Under the pieces are notes generated by a model that made no database searches, was not told where the DNA came from, and saw only the letters and a list, made by a program, of their open reading frames with translations. Positions 37,883 to 47,799 of a stretch of 64,000 nucleotides of DNA are shown in pieces. Source of the DNA: Acinetobacter rathckeae (lineage in GTDB: Bacteria; Pseudomonadota; Gammaproteobacteria; Pseudomonadales; Moraxellaceae); NCBI RefSeq assembly GCF_015627125.1, contig NZ_VTDO01000009.1, positions 22,982-86,981 of the forward strand, written 5' to 3'. A program made the position numbers and the translations under genes. Positions within the stretch are counted from its first letter, which is position 1, and every line of letters starts with the position of its first letter.

Positions 37883-38251
37883 ATGCTTGAATTTTGGTTT
37901 GATCCACACACATCTATCGCTCAAAAACTCAGTATTTTGATATTGGCCATCATCATTGCTGTGGCTTTATATCTATACGCTCCCATGCCAACTGCACTCA
38001 TATTGTTTTTTCTTGGTGCAGGAGTCATATTTTTAATATGCCGTTTATGCAAAATCTATTTGGTTAAAAACGATCCACGTTTATGGCTATATAGAGTCTT
38101 TACGTGGATTCCTTTGGCCTTTTTATGTGCGATTATTTTTGTTAAAGCTTTTGACCATTTGCTCACTTGGGGCGTACAAGGGATTGCCATCATGGTGGTG
38201 AGTATTTGTGTTTTTTCCCCGCATGTTTTACTGAAAAAGTCACCCATATGA
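37883..38251 (+). CDS. Small hypothetical membrane protein
   Basis: A 122-residue protein with about four hydrophobic segments: ILILAIIIAVALYLYA, ALILFFLGAGVIFLI, WIPLAFLCAIIFV and GIAIMVVSICVF. I do not recognise the family. The coding assignment is supported by long hydrophobic stretches in frame, a position 50 bp after lgt, and a 4-base ATGA overlap with the next gene. A function in envelope biology is possible but unsupported. Confidence 0.6.
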   Translation: MLEFWFDPHTSIAQKLSILILAIIIAVALYLYAPMPTALILFFLGAGVIFLICRLCKIYLVKNDPRLWLYRVFTWIPLAFLCAIIFVKAFDHLLTWGVQGIAIMVVSICVFSPHVLLKKSPI

Positions 38252-38595
38252 TGAGTTATTTAAATGACCCTAAACACTTTCGACAAGTGCAATTAATCAG
38301 CGTTGTCATCAGTGCCATTGTAATGATTAAACTGCAAAACTATGCCAAATTAAGCCTACTTTGGGTCATTATCAGCATATGTGCTGGTCTAGTCATCGCA
38401 CTCTACTACCGTTACCAAAGTAAATTACGTTTACCCAAATACAGCATATGGCTTGTTCCTATCTTTGTTTTAGCACTGCTAAATACAAGTATTTCTGCCC
38501 AACATATTCCCTTGAGCGTACAAGCCCTATTCTTTACTTTTTTGGGTCTGAATTTAAGCCATCGGTTTTTAGTACCAAAAAAAACCAAACGATAA
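38248..38595 (+). CDS. Small hypothetical membrane protein (coupled to the previous one)
   Basis: A 115-residue protein beginning MMSYLNDPKHFRQVQLIS with three or four hydrophobic segments: LISVVISAIVMI, LLWVIISICAGLVIALYY, IWLVPIFVLALLNT and VQALFFTFLGLNL. It ends in a basic tail, PKKTKR. The ATG at 38248 overlaps the upstream TGA (ATGA), which sets the start; the frame is open further upstream without a better site. The family is not recognised. It lies 72 bp before thyA. Confidence 0.6.
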   Translation: MMSYLNDPKHFRQVQLISVVISAIVMIKLQNYAKLSLLWVIISICAGLVIALYYRYQSKLRLPKYSIWLVPIFVLALLNTSISAQHIPLSVQALFFTFLGLNLSHRFLVPKKTKR

Positions 38596-38667
38596 TCGAC
38601 ACTCGTCTTCATCGTATAAATCATATAAAATGCCACTCAAACCATATACCAACCTAAAAGGACAACC

Positions 38668-39510
38668 ATGAAAGCATATCATGACCTATTACAACGTATT
38701 CTTGACCAAGGTGGCGACAAAAGTGACCGTACAGGGACAGGAACACGCTCTGTTTTTGGGCATCAGATGCGCTTTGATTTGTCGAAAGGTTTTCCACTGC
38801 TCACCACTAAAAAAGTACACTTTCGCTCAATTGCCATTGAATTACTGTGGTTTTTAAATGGCGATACCCATGTCAAATACCTAAAAGACAACAAAGTATC
38901 AATTTGGGACGAATGGGCGACCGCAGAACAAACGGCGAAATTTAACCGTCCTGAAGGTGAGCTTGGGCCTGTATATGGTCATCAATGGCGTAACTTTGGC
39001 GCGACAAAAAATGCAGATGGCACATATCAAAACAACGGTTTTGACCAAATAGCATGGTTAATTGAAGAAATAAAAAACAATCCAGATTCACGCCGTTTGA
39101 TTGTTTCAGGTTGGAATCCGAACGAAGCAACACAAGTGGCATTACCACCCTGCCATACCCTATTTCAGTTTTTTGTACATGATGGCAAATTATCATGCCA
39201 ACTCTACCAACGCAGTGCTGACGTCTTTTTAGGTGTACCATTTAACATCGCAAGTTATGCATTACTTACGCATATGGTGGCTCAAGTCTGTGGTCTACAG
39301 GTTGGTGACTTTGTATGGACAGGTGGCGACACTCACCTTTACAGCAATCATTTTGAACAAGCGAAGTTACAACTATCTCGCTCACCTTTACCACTGTGCG
39401 AACTTAAACTGAATCCAGACATTAAAAATATTTTTGATTTTAGTTTTGATGACATCGAAATTTTAAATTACCAATCACACCCTGCCATTAAAGCGGCGGT
39501 GGCCGTATGA
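38668..39510 (+). CDS. thyA: Thymidylate synthase
   Basis: ThyA methylates dUMP to dTMP using methylene-tetrahydrofolate, which yields dihydrofolate. The 280-residue protein shows [33 protein letters not shown], the catalytic cysteine in [12 protein letters not shown], and [38 protein letters not shown] near the end carries the nucleotide-binding residues. It is about 16 residues longer than E. coli ThyA because of a segment around residues 90-130 seen in other members. Its TGA overlaps the folA ATG (ATGA), pairing the two enzymes that make and recycle dihydrofolate. Confidence 0.97.
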   Translation: MKAYHDLLQRILDQGGDKSDRTGTGTRSVFGHQMRFDLSKGFPLLTTKKVHFRSIAIELLWFLNGDTHVKYLKDNKVSIWDEWATAEQTAKFNRPEGELGPVYGHQWRNFGATKNADGTYQNNGFDQIAWLIEEIKNNPDSRRLIVSGWNPNEATQVALPPCHTLFQFFVHDGKLSCQLYQRSADVFLGVPFNIASYALLTHMVAQVCGLQVGDFVWTGGDTHLYSNHFEQAKLQLSRSPLPLCELKLNPDIKNIFDFSFDDIEILNYQSHPAIKAAVAV

Positions 39511-40040
39511 GTATTCATGGTATAGATATTGTGCATGTTGTGGCGATGGACCGACAACAATGCATTGGTAAAAATAATGATTTACCGTGGCACATTGCAA
39601 CTGACTTACAACACTTTAAAAAAGTGACCCAAGGTGGTGTGGTTGTGATGGGACGAAAAACCCTAGAGTCAATGGGGCGCTGTTTACCCAAACGCGTCAA
39701 TTGGGTGATTACCCGTGACCACAATTGGTCTTATGAAGGTGCAAAAGTTGCTCATAGCATTGATGAGGCCTTGGAACTTGCTGTAGAAGATGTCAAAAAC
39801 AGTGAAAAACCAAATCAAATTTTTATTATTGGTGGTGGTGAAATCTTCAAACAAACCATCAATCATGCAGACCGTTTAGAGCTCACCCATGTTGATGTCA
39901 TGGTAGAACATGGTGAAGCCTTTTACCCAGAGATACCGTCACACTTTAAAAAAGTGTCTAGCGAGCAACACCTCAACGACCCATCTGGGATTAAGTTTGA
40001 GTTTGCAAGCTATGTGGCAACAGCAGACAAAGAGATCTAA
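39507..40040 (+). CDS. folA: Dihydrofolate reductase
   Basis: FolA reduces dihydrofolate to tetrahydrofolate with NADPH and is the trimethoprim target. The 177-residue protein shows [19 protein letters not shown] at the N-terminus, with the substrate-binding acidic residue in the following helix. [19 protein letters not shown] forms the NADPH-binding segment, and [12 protein letters not shown] is the conserved glycine pair region. The start is fixed by the 4-base overlap with thyA. A terminator follows, closing the operon. Confidence 0.96.
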   Translation: MSIHGIDIVHVVAMDRQQCIGKNNDLPWHIATDLQHFKKVTQGGVVVMGRKTLESMGRCLPKRVNWVITRDHNWSYEGAKVAHSIDEALELAVEDVKNSEKPNQIFIIGGGEIFKQTINHADRLELTHVDVMVEHGEAFYPEIPSHFKKVSSEQHLNDPSGIKFEFASYVATADKEI

Positions 40041-40065
40041 AGTAAATCTTTACGTCTTAAATGCA

Positions 40066-40096
40066 AAAAGTGGCCAAGACAAAGGCCACTTTTATT
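40066..40096 (+). terminator. Rho-independent terminator of thyA-folA
   Basis: Arms AAAAGTGGCC (40066-40075) and GGCCACTTTT (40084-40093), loop of 8 bases. Confidence 0.9.
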
Positions 40097-40171
40097 CTTG
40101 ATATACATATAATAAACATACTCTGCTTAAGTACTTTTATCTTAAATAAAATGGCAAGGGACAAATATAAA

Positions 40172-40717
40172 ATGACTCACCCTAAAACCAATATTGGCCA
40201 TATTCAAATGGTGGGTTTTCATGAATCTACACCCAATGAAATGATTGACTACTACGAAAGAAATAAATCCCACTTAAAAAATTCCATGCCATTAAGATCT
40301 GCCGAATTTTATAAAAATCAATATTGGCAACAACAGATCGACCAATATATAAATGACGTTAAACATAAAAAAGCCCTTCGTTTTGTTTTAAAAGATCAAC
40401 ATCATGTCATTGGAACCATCTCTTTCGATCAGATGATCTATGGTGCATTTTGCTCTTGTTATTTAGGCTATGCTTTAGATCAAAACTATCAGGGTCGAGG
40501 TATCATGACTCAATCCCTCCAATTTGGCTTAGACTATATATTTACTACACTTCATCTCAACAGAGTGATGGCAAATTACATACCAAACAACAGACGTAGT
40601 GCCAAAATTTTAGAAAAATTAGGCTTTGAAAAAGAAGGCTATGCGAAAAGATATTTAATGATTAATGGTATATGGCAAGACCATATACTGACCAGCCGAG
40701 TACGTGATCTAGAATAA
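40172..40717 (+). CDS. GNAT-family N-acetyltransferase (RimJ/RimL-like)
   Basis: A 181-residue acetyltransferase. The acetyl-CoA site is the motif A block YALDQNYQGRGIMTQSLQFG, with the Q-x-x-G-x-G/A type loop. It is followed by LHLNRVMANYIPNNRRSAKI and ILEKLGFEKEGYAKRYLMIN, diagnostic of the RimJ/RimL ribosomal-protein or small-molecule acetyltransferase group. The ATG at 40172 is preferred; in-frame starts at 40151 and 40061 lie in or next to the folA terminator and lack a better ribosome site. It is an isolated gene. The target is unknown. Confidence 0.82.
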   Translation: MTHPKTNIGHIQMVGFHESTPNEMIDYYERNKSHLKNSMPLRSAEFYKNQYWQQQIDQYINDVKHKKALRFVLKDQHHVIGTISFDQMIYGAFCSCYLGYALDQNYQGRGIMTQSLQFGLDYIFTTLHLNRVMANYIPNNRRSAKILEKLGFEKEGYAKRYLMINGIWQDHILTSRVRDLE

Positions 40718-40965
40718 AAATATAATCTACAACACAGCAAATATAAAATAGTTTCTAACTACTAACCCAAATGTTGTTAAATAGTTTATCCACGCATCAA
40801 GCACCTTTTTTCCTGAGTATATTTTCATCAAGACAATTTTTTCACTGCATAATAGAACTTAAATTGTGCTTAATGATGACAAACTCACTTTAAAAGATGA
40901 AAAAAAACATCAAATAGCGTTAAATACCCCCTCTAGCAACACAGATGCCAAAGGTCATGTTTTTT

Positions 40966-41997
40966 ATGAGTACATCAAATACACTTCATCTATCCAAAGA
41001 ACCACGCATTAGTGTTGCCCCGATGATGGATTGGACCACCAAGGATTACCGATTTTTTGCGCGTCTTTTTAATCCAAATATTATTTTATACACCGAAATG
41101 GTGACTACAGGCGCCATTTTATTTGGTGATGCCAAACGACACTTAGACTTTAATCAACAAGAACACCCCATTGTATTACAGCTCGGTGGCTCAAACCCAA
41201 AAGACCTCGCCACCTGTAGTAAAATGGCGCAAGATTGGGGATACGATGAAATCAACCTCAATGTTGGTTGTCCGAGCGACCGTGTACAAAACAATAAAAT
41301 TGGTGCATGCCTCATGGCAGAACCTGACCTAGTTGCAGAATGTATTGCAAGTATGCAACAAGCTGTAGATATACCTGTGCATGTCAAACACCGTATTGGT
41401 ATAGATGACATGCAATCCTACGAAGAGATGCTTCATTTTGTAGACACTGTGGCAAAGACTGGCTGTACTTATTTTGTTGTCCATGCACGTATTGCATTAC
41501 TCAAAGGTTTATCACCTAAAGAAAACAGAGATGTCCCACCATTACGCTATGAAGATGTCTATCGCTTAAAACAAGAGCGACCACATTTAACCATTGAAAT
41601 TAATGGTGGCATAAAAACTGTTGCAGAAACACAAGAACACTTACAACATGTAGATGGCGTGATGATTGGTCGTGAAGCCTACCACAACCCTTATTTACTT
41701 GCAGAGTTAGGGCAATCTATTTGGCAACTTGACCCACTCAACCGCTTTGACATTATTGAGCAAATGATCCCTTATATCGAACAACGTTTAGCTGAAGGTG
41801 CACCTCTATCAATTATCACACGGCATATTTTAGGCTTATTCCAAAATTTACCAGGTGCTAGAAAATGGCGTCAAGCACTCAGTGGTGGACAGGCTCAGAG
41901 CTTACAAGACATCAAAAATGCGGTACAACACATGCAAGAAGCCATAGCCCGTACCGAGCTTTATTTGGCACAGCAACGTGATCAGATGCAACCTTAA
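40966..41997 (+). CDS. dusA: tRNA-dihydrouridine(20/20a) synthase DusA
   Basis: DusA reduces uridine to dihydrouridine at positions 20/20a of tRNA with FMN and NADPH. The 343-residue protein has the FMN-binding TIM barrel beginning ISVAPMMDWTTKDYRFFARL. The catalytic cysteine lies in EINLNVGCPSDRVQNNKIGA. The segment LLKGLSPKENRDVPPLRYED is diagnostic for DusA among Dus enzymes, and DGVMIGREAYHNPYLLAE follows. Of several in-frame starts, the ATG at 40966 has AAAGGT upstream. It is a single gene followed by pnuC after about 80 bp. Confidence 0.93.
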   Translation: MSTSNTLHLSKEPRISVAPMMDWTTKDYRFFARLFNPNIILYTEMVTTGAILFGDAKRHLDFNQQEHPIVLQLGGSNPKDLATCSKMAQDWGYDEINLNVGCPSDRVQNNKIGACLMAEPDLVAECIASMQQAVDIPVHVKHRIGIDDMQSYEEMLHFVDTVAKTGCTYFVVHARIALLKGLSPKENRDVPPLRYEDVYRLKQERPHLTIEINGGIKTVAETQEHLQHVDGVMIGREAYHNPYLLAELGQSIWQLDPLNRFDIIEQMIPYIEQRLAEGAPLSIITRHILGLFQNLPGARKWRQALSGGQAQSLQDIKNAVQHMQEAIARTELYLAQQRDQMQP

Positions 41998-42080
41998 AGC
42001 ACTCTAACAACATTTGTACTTGTAATCTGTGACCATTCATTTCATGATACTTGGATTATTTTTAATCATACATTTCCCTC

Positions 42081-42767
42081 ATGAAACTATTTCACGGTTG
42101 GACAAACTTCGAAAAAGTATGGTTGGCTGTTTTCACAATCATACAGCTCATTTTATTTTTCTGGTGGCAACAAAGTGCCATTGATCTGATTTGTGCTTTA
42201 TCTAATATGCTATGTGTTGTTCTTGTTGCTAAAGGACGCATGGAGAACTTCTTTTTTGGTGTGATTGCCACGGCGTTATATGCCTATATTTCTTACCAAA
42301 ATAAGATTTTTGGTGAAGCCATGCTCAGTGGTTTGTTTTATCTTCCAATGCAGTTTATTGGTCTATACTTTTGGTTAAAGCACCGTGCTAAAAACACTCA
42401 AGCAGACACAGATGTTGAAGTCAAAAACCTGAGCGTGAATGGTTGGGCTATCATGCTTGTTGTTGTAGGTGTATGTTCTTTTGTATACGCCGAACTTCTA
42501 GCCTACTTAAACGCACAGCAAGTTCACCTAGACTCTTTCACTGTGGTGATTTGTATTATTGCACAAATTTTAATGACCATGCGTTACTCAGAGCAGTGGT
42601 TTTTATGGGTCACTTCTAATATTTTAGGCATCATTCTTTGGATGAATGCAGGCAACTATGCCATGGTAATGATGACATGTGCATCATTATTTAATGCCTT
42701 ATATGGTTGGTATCATTGGCACCAACAAGCCAAAAAAATTCAACAGATACGCATTTCATCATCTTGA
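42081..42767 (+). CDS. pnuC: Nicotinamide riboside transporter PnuC
   Basis: A 228-residue inner-membrane carrier with seven or so helices that imports nicotinamide riboside for NAD salvage. The PnuC core is FFFGVIATALYAYISYQNKI followed by GEAMLSGLFYLPMQFIGLYF, which carries the family's glycine and W/F-rich substrate site. WFLWVTSNILGIILWMNAG is the second conserved block. No NMN adenylyl/ribosyl kinase gene is adjacent. The next gene begins 48 bp later beyond a hairpin. Confidence 0.9.
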   Translation: MKLFHGWTNFEKVWLAVFTIIQLILFFWWQQSAIDLICALSNMLCVVLVAKGRMENFFFGVIATALYAYISYQNKIFGEAMLSGLFYLPMQFIGLYFWLKHRAKNTQADTDVEVKNLSVNGWAIMLVVVGVCSFVYAELLAYLNAQQVHLDSFTVVICIIAQILMTMRYSEQWFLWVTSNILGIILWMNAGNYAMVMMTCASLFNALYGWYHWHQQAKKIQQIRISSS

Positions 42768-42770
42768 AAT

Positions 42771-42799
42771 ATATGCTATTTATACTCAAAATAGCATAT
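42771..42799 (+). terminator. Hairpin between pnuC and the HIT gene
   Basis: Perfect 11-base arms ATATGCTATTT (42771-42781) and AAATAGCATAT (42789-42799) begin 3 bases after the pnuC stop. It is followed by an A-rich ribosome-binding region rather than a T-run, so it may be a processing or stability element. Confidence 0.5.
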
Positions 42800-42815
42800 A
42801 AAAATGAGATAAAAA

Positions 42816-43286
42816 ATGACTTGTATCTTTTGTAAAATGGTCAATAAAGAATTACAACATCACATTGTGGCAGAAAATGAGCATTTTCTTGCATTTTTGT
42901 CATTATTTCCAAATACATTGGGTACAACCGTTGTGATTCCTAAACAACATTACGCAAGCTATGCCTTTGACCTTGAAGATCAAGTTTTATTTGATTTGGT
43001 TAAATTTAGCAAACAGGTTGCCAAACAGCTAGATCAGTTTTTTGATGATGTTGGACGTACAGCCATGGTCTTTGAAGGCTTCGGCGTAGACCATGTGCAC
43101 GCAAAGCTATTTCCAATGCATGGCACAGCAAAAACCCAGCAACAATGGCAAGCGATTAATTCATCGATTGACCATTATTTTGAGCAGTACCCAGGATATA
43201 TTTCAACCCACGATGCAGCACAGGCAAACCACACAGACCTCGCGGCTTTAGCAGCAGACATTCGGGCACAAAAGACACTTCATTAA
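42816..43286 (+). CDS. HIT (histidine triad) family hydrolase
   Basis: A 156-residue nucleotide hydrolase or transferase of the HIT superfamily. The histidine triad is VDHVHAKLFPMHG, a variant of H-x-H-x-H with the third histidine replaced or displaced. The N-terminal CIFCKMVNKE has the family's C-x-x-C zinc pair. FPNTLGTTVVIPKQHYASYA forms the central strand region. GAG lies 7 bases before the ATG. Its stop overlaps the convergent tcdA stop by a few bases. The substrate is not known. Confidence 0.85.
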   Translation: MTCIFCKMVNKELQHHIVAENEHFLAFLSLFPNTLGTTVVIPKQHYASYAFDLEDQVLFDLVKFSKQVAKQLDQFFDDVGRTAMVFEGFGVDHVHAKLFPMHGTAKTQQQWQAINSSIDHYFEQYPGYISTHDAAQANHTDLAALAADIRAQKTLH

Positions 43287-44047
43287 ACCACTTTTGCATC
43301 TAGTTTTTTCAACACTTCAGCCACAGCAACCATGGCAAAGGTAGATGTCACCACCACAGCAGACCCATACCCACCACAGCGTAATCCCGCTGTGGTGCAT
43401 GTGTCTGCCGAAGTGACAGGTAAATCTGCTGAATATACACAAGTTATGCCAAATTTTTCTTTGGGCTTTTTACATATGCCCATACCACGTAATTGACTGC
43501 GTAGTTTTGCTAGCATTGGGTCTTGCTCTGTTTTAGATAAATCTGCCACACGTATTTTGAGCGGATCTTTCTTACCGCCTGCCCCGCCAGACACCACCAA
43601 TGGCAATTTATTAAAACGACAATGTAGCATCAGTGCTAATTTGGCTTTGACATCATCAATGCAATCTAACACCACATCTGGTGCATCTACCAATAGTGTT
43701 TTGATATTATCTGCACTCAAATAGTCATCAACCAGAGTCAGTTGAATTTGAGGGTTAATTTCACGGCAACGCTGTGCCATCACTTCAATTTTTTCCAACC
43801 CTAACGTTGACGACAGTGCAGGCAGTTGCCGATTAATATTTGAGGCCGCCAAAACATCCATATCGACCAATGTCAGATGACCAACTCCCGTACGTGCCAA
43901 GGCTTCAACAGCCCAGCTTCCCACGCCACCGATACCAATGACCATCACATGACTGTGCTGATATTGTGAAAAAGATGCTTCAGTATACACTTTAGATACA
44001 CCTGCAAAACGGCGTTCATACTCATCATCTTGAACTGTATCAATCAT
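43283..44047 (-). CDS. tcdA: tRNA threonylcarbamoyladenosine dehydratase TcdA
   Basis: TcdA uses ATP to cyclise t6A37 of tRNA to ct6A. It is an E1/ThiF-like enzyme of about 254 residues. The start DEYERRFAGVSKVYTEASF is a TcdA/CsdL hallmark. The nucleotide-binding loop is VMVIGIGGVGSWAVEALART. VLDCIDDVKAKLALMLHC and ADTCTTAGLRCGGYGSAVVV contain the conserved aspartate and the cysteine-rich C-terminal segment. The ATG at 44047 is preferred because GGAT precedes it; longer starts (44083, 44068) add residues without family similarity. It converges on the HIT gene, overlapping by 4 bases. Confidence 0.9.
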   Translation of the reverse strand: MIDTVQDDEYERRFAGVSKVYTEASFSQYQHSHVMVIGIGGVGSWAVEALARTGVGHLTLVDMDVLAASNINRQLPALSSTLGLEKIEVMAQRCREINPQIQLTLVDDYLSADNIKTLLVDAPDVVLDCIDDVKAKLALMLHCRFNKLPLVVSGGAGGKKDPLKIRVADLSKTEQDPMLAKLRSQLRGMGICKKPKEKFGITCVYSADLPVTSADTCTTAGLRCGGYGSAVVVTSTFAMVAVAEVLKKLDAKVV

Positions 44048-44170
44048 ATATCTATCCAATGATCTCATGGTTGCTGGGGGCATAGTGTAACGTGTTTTAG
44101 TTTTTCAGTCTGCGTCATGCTGTAGATTTTGAATCAATAACACACGTTTAAAATCATTCGTTGCTGTCAT

Positions 44171-44983
44171 TTAAAGCTGTAAAGCCGTCATACTATTTTG
44201 CCAAAGTTGTTGCTCTACAGTCTGTATGTTCATACCCAGTGTATCTGCCAAGCTTTGGCATACATACACCAAATTGGCAGGCACATTGCGGGTATGGGAC
44301 GTCTCTGATTGTTGACAACACAGCGGTGTCATATCAGGGCAATCTGTTTCTATAACCAAATGCGTTAAACCAACTTCTTGCACCACACGGTGTAATTTTT
44401 TAGCATTTGGATTACTGATTTGACCTGTGATGCCCAGTTTAAACCCCAGTTTAATAAAAGCCTTCGCTTCTTCTATCCCACCACTAAAAGCATGTGCAAT
44501 ACCACCATGAGTAAAACGCTGTGCTTTTATCATTTGCAATACATCGGCATGTGCTTTCCGAATATGCAATAACACAGGTTTATTGTATTGTTTCGCCAGT
44601 TCAAGCTGTGCATTGAAAAAGTATTTTTGTTGTTGGTAAATCTCAGGCACACGATGCTGTTTTAAAAAAGTATCTAAACCAATTTCACCAATCGCCACAC
44701 AAGCATTTTGCTGTAAATGATGCTCTAAAGTATGTAAATCATCTTGGTGATGTTCTTCTATATAAAATGGATGCAACCCCGGTGCAAAATAACTCCGTGG
44801 GAAAATATCCGGGTGCTCAAGTAACCACTGATGGGTCTGCCATAACACATCAAATCGTTGCCGTGTAATACCAATGAGTACCAATCCATCAACACCCGCC
44901 TGCTTCGCATCACACGCTAAAACATGGCGGTCTGTATCAAAATCAGAAACATCAAAATGTGTATGGGTATCAAATATTTTCAT
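44171..44983 (-). CDS. tatD: TatD-family metal-dependent deoxyribonuclease
   Basis: A 270-residue amidohydrolase-fold nuclease. Metal ligands are visible in FDTHTHFDVSDFD near the start, IGEIGLDTF (glutamate), PVLLHIRKAHADVL (histidine), and IAHAFSGG. LVIETDCPDMTP carries the catalytic aspartate. TatD proteins act on DNA 3' ends in repair or degradation. The substrate of this paralogue is not fixed, and YcfH or YjjV type is also possible. Its ATG overlaps the stop of the upstream lipoprotein gene (ATGA), so the two form a small operon. Confidence 0.87.
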   Translation of the reverse strand: MKIFDTHTHFDVSDFDTDRHVLACDAKQAGVDGLVLIGITRQRFDVLWQTHQWLLEHPDIFPRSYFAPGLHPFYIEEHHQDDLHTLEHHLQQNACVAIGEIGLDTFLKQHRVPEIYQQQKYFFNAQLELAKQYNKPVLLHIRKAHADVLQMIKAQRFTHGGIAHAFSGGIEEAKAFIKLGFKLGITGQISNPNAKKLHRVVQEVGLTHLVIETDCPDMTPLCCQQSETSHTRNVPANLVYVCQSLADTLGMNIQTVEQQLWQNSMTALQL

Positions 44984-45876
44984 AGCACTTTATTTTTAGT
45001 CGGTAAAAACTGAGGCTGTAAAATACCTTCAAGCTGTGTATACGGTATGGTGAAACTCGGTGTACCCATGGCATACGGTGCAATGTCATACTCGTTGTAC
45101 TGTAAAACTAAACCCTTGTCATTGAAGTAAAAATTATGGCTGAGTTTAAATGGCCATACTTGCTCGTAGTCCTGCACCCGATCTGCCAGTTTTTCTGAAA
45201 TGACCCAATCTTTAAACTGTGTATGTACAAGTACCTTTAATGCATGATCTTGGTTAGGTCGTAAAATACTTTTCAACGTCAATTGTTGTTTCTTTGCAAG
45301 GTCAAATACAAAATAATGTTGGCTATTCGACCCATGAGCCCCACCTAAAAAATCATGTGCCTTTAGAACAATTGTGACGACCTGACCAACTTGTGCTTGC
45401 TGCTCAATTTGAATCACAAATGATGCATGCATATTTGTATTTACCCGATTCAAGGCTTGGTCTAACTGAAAGAATGCATCGGCACAATGCTGTATTTTTT
45501 CATTAAAACTTAAATGATTGGCTTGATTCGGTGTTGTACTCAAATCATTCGATGTACTTTCATCAGCAAAGTGTAAATCTAACTTTTGTTTTAAAATATC
45601 AAGGGTCGCTTGCTCTAATGTTTGGTCAATAAAATTTTGATTACTACGTAAATGCGCTACTGAAAATTCTGCACAACGGTGGTTATCACAACTGGTTTGT
45701 TGAAGGGTTAAAGGGGTAAGCTGTGCAACAAAATCAGCTTGATGAGGCTTAGTCTCTGTCACAGTTTCTTTCTTACTATTGTCTTCTACAACCGTAGGTT
45801 GTTTCTCACATGCTGTTAGTAAACAGCAAAGTAAAATCGCATATTGTTTGTTTTTATGTGTATTACAAAGCATCAT
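44980..45876 (-). CDS. DUF3298/RsiV-like putative lipoprotein
   Basis: A roughly 298-residue protein. The N-terminal hydrophobic segment ends in the lipobox LLTAC (in ILLCCLLTACEKQP), so it is probably a lipoprotein. The C-terminal two-thirds resemble the DUF4163/DUF3298 fold, with DFLGGAHGSNSQHYFVFDLA (the G-A-H-G block of the family) and LSHNFYFNDKGLVLQYNEYD. The two ATG codons at 45876 and 45873 are both possible; GAGA lies 4 bases before the first. It is coupled to tatD by an ATGA overlap. The function is unknown, perhaps lysozyme or cell-wall sensing as in RsiV. Confidence 0.75.
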   Translation of the reverse strand: MMLCNTHKNKQYAILLCCLLTACEKQPTVVEDNSKKETVTETKPHQADFVAQLTPLTLQQTSCDNHRCAEFSVAHLRSNQNFIDQTLEQATLDILKQKLDLHFADESTSNDLSTTPNQANHLSFNEKIQHCADAFFQLDQALNRVNTNMHASFVIQIEQQAQVGQVVTIVLKAHDFLGGAHGSNSQHYFVFDLAKKQQLTLKSILRPNQDHALKVLVHTQFKDWVISEKLADRVQDYEQVWPFKLSHNFYFNDKGLVLQYNEYDIAPYAMGTPSFTIPYTQLEGILQPQFLPTKNKVL

Positions 45877-45994
45877 TTTTCTCACATACATACGGCTGTA
45901 TATAAGCTTCTAAAATTAAAGAGAATCTTTTCAATATACAAGCAAATCTATGTAATTTCATGCAATCATCGTTAAAATAAAAGAGACAGTTCAA

Positions 45995-46025
45995 TATAAA
46001 AACAGCCTCTATTGAAGAGGCTGTT
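45995..46025 (-). terminator. Rho-independent terminator of prfC
   Basis: Arms AACAGCCTCT (46001-46010) and AGAGGCTGTT (46016-46025). Read on the minus strand, the stem is followed by TTTTATA. Confidence 0.88.
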
Positions 46026-46034
46026 GCACTAGAA

Positions 46035-47627
46035 TTAGTGTTCTCTGGTATTTCTAAACGCTACATCAGGCCAACGCTCTTGCATAATCTGCAAATTCAC
46101 ACGGCTTGGTGCAAGATAAGTTAAATGCCCACCACCATCAATAGACAATTGATCATGTGCTTTCTTCTTAAAGTCATTGAGCATTTTCTCATCATCACAA
46201 TGAATCCAACGCACAGTATTGACATTCACAGGCTCGTATACACAGTCGACTTTGTATTCTTCTTTTAGACGATACGCAACCACATCAAACTGCAACACAC
46301 CTACTGCACCCACAATTAAATCATTGTTAATTTGTGGCATAAAGACCTGTGTTGCACCCTCTTCAGACAACTCTTTTAAGCCTTTTTGGAGCTGCTTTGA
46401 CTTTAATGGGTCTTTTAAACGTACACGGCGGAACATTTCAGGCGCAAAGTGCGGTATGCCAGTAAAATGTAGTGACTCACTGTCGGTAAAGGTATCACCA
46501 ATTTGAATCGTACCGTGGTTATGTAAACCAATAATATCGCCCGGCCATGCTTCTTCTAAATGTTCACGCTCACCTGCAAGGAAGGTTAAAGCATCAGAAA
46601 TACGAACATCTTTACCCAAACGTACATGATTCATTTTTAAACCTTTTTCATATTTGCCTGAACAAATACGCATAAAGGCAATACGGTCACGGTGCTTTGG
46701 GTCCATATTGGCTTGAATTTTAAATACAAAGCCTGAAAAACCTGTTTCTGTTGCTTCAACTGATCTTTCTTGTGTTGGATGAGCTTTCGGCGTAGGTGCC
46801 CAGTTGGTAAAGGCATCTAGAATATGGTCTACACCAAAGTTACCCAGTGCTGTACCAAACAGTACAGGGGTCTGCTTACCTTGTAAAAATAGCTCATGAT
46901 CGAGTGTATCTGCGGCCATTTGTACAAGTTCTAAAGACTCTTCAAATGATTTAAAAGACAAGTCGCCAATTTTTTCACGAATATCTGGGTAGTCATAACC
47001 ATCACGGACCTCTATGTCTGTAATGGTTGAACCAAAACCTGCTTTATAAAGGTAGGTTTTATTTTCAGCAATATGATACACGCCTGCAAAATCACGCCCC
47101 ATACCTAATGGCCATGTGATTGGAACACAACGAATTTTCAAGACATTTTCAATTTCATCGAGTAGCTCAAGTGGCTCTCGAATCTCACGGTCCATTTTAT
47201 TCACAAACGAGACAATCGGCGTATCACGCATGCGACAAACGTCCATGAGTTTAATGGTACGTTCCTCTACCCCTTTTGCACCATCAATCACCATCAATGC
47301 AGAGTCAACCGCAGTCAGTGTGCGGTAAGTATCTTCAGAGAAGTCTTCATGGCCGGGGGTGTCGAGTAGGTTAATAATGTGCTGTTTATAAGGAAACTGC
47401 ATCACAGATGTGGTAATGGAAATACCACGCTCTTTTTCCATTTCCATCCAGTCAGATGTGGCTGAGCGGTCAGATTTACGGCTTTTCACCATACCTGCCA
47501 CTTGAATGGCTTTACCCCATAACAGCAACTTTTCTGTCATGGTGGTTTTACCCGCATCGGGGTGAGAAATAATCGCAAAGGTGCGACGCTTGGCAACTTG
47601 GGTTGCTAATTCTTGTGCAAGACTCAT
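46035..47627 (-). CDS. prfC: Peptide chain release factor 3
   Basis: RF3 is the GTPase that removes RF1/RF2 from the ribosome after termination. The 530-residue protein shows G1 [19 protein letters not shown]2/switch region [14 protein letters not shown]3 [18 protein letters not shown], and G4 SFVNKMDRE. The RF3-specific C-terminal part carries [20 protein letters not shown]. The ATG at 47627 is one codon inside a TTG-initiated frame, and TAGG is spaced 9 bases before it. A strong terminator follows. It is a single gene. Confidence 0.96.
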   Translation of the reverse strand: MSLAQELATQVAKRRTFAIISHPDAGKTTMTEKLLLWGKAIQVAGMVKSRKSDRSATSDWMEMEKERGISITTSVMQFPYKQHIINLLDTPGHEDFSEDTYRTLTAVDSALMVIDGAKGVEERTIKLMDVCRMRDTPIVSFVNKMDREIREPLELLDEIENVLKIRCVPITWPLGMGRDFAGVYHIAENKTYLYKAGFGSTITDIEVRDGYDYPDIREKIGDLSFKSFEESLELVQMAADTLDHELFLQGKQTPVLFGTALGNFGVDHILDAFTNWAPTPKAHPTQERSVEATETGFSGFVFKIQANMDPKHRDRIAFMRICSGKYEKGLKMNHVRLGKDVRISDALTFLAGEREHLEEAWPGDIIGLHNHGTIQIGDTFTDSESLHFTGIPHFAPEMFRRVRLKDPLKSKQLQKGLKELSEEGATQVFMPQINNDLIVGAVGVLQFDVVAYRLKEEYKVDCVYEPVNVNTVRWIHCDDEKMLNDFKKKAHDQLSIDGGGHLTYLAPSRVNLQIMQERWPDVAFRNTREH

Positions 47628-47799
47628 CAATCATTACCTACTGCAAAACTGCAGCGTTCAGAAAAATATATAGGACGAATGCCCCCATTGTAACAGATTA
47701 GGGACAGCTTTAAATGTGTGCTATGTATAAGTGCTTCTGAACTACATTGGCGTTCCTGTCATTTTGTAAAGCGAAGTGATGATGTTTTCAGTATATACA

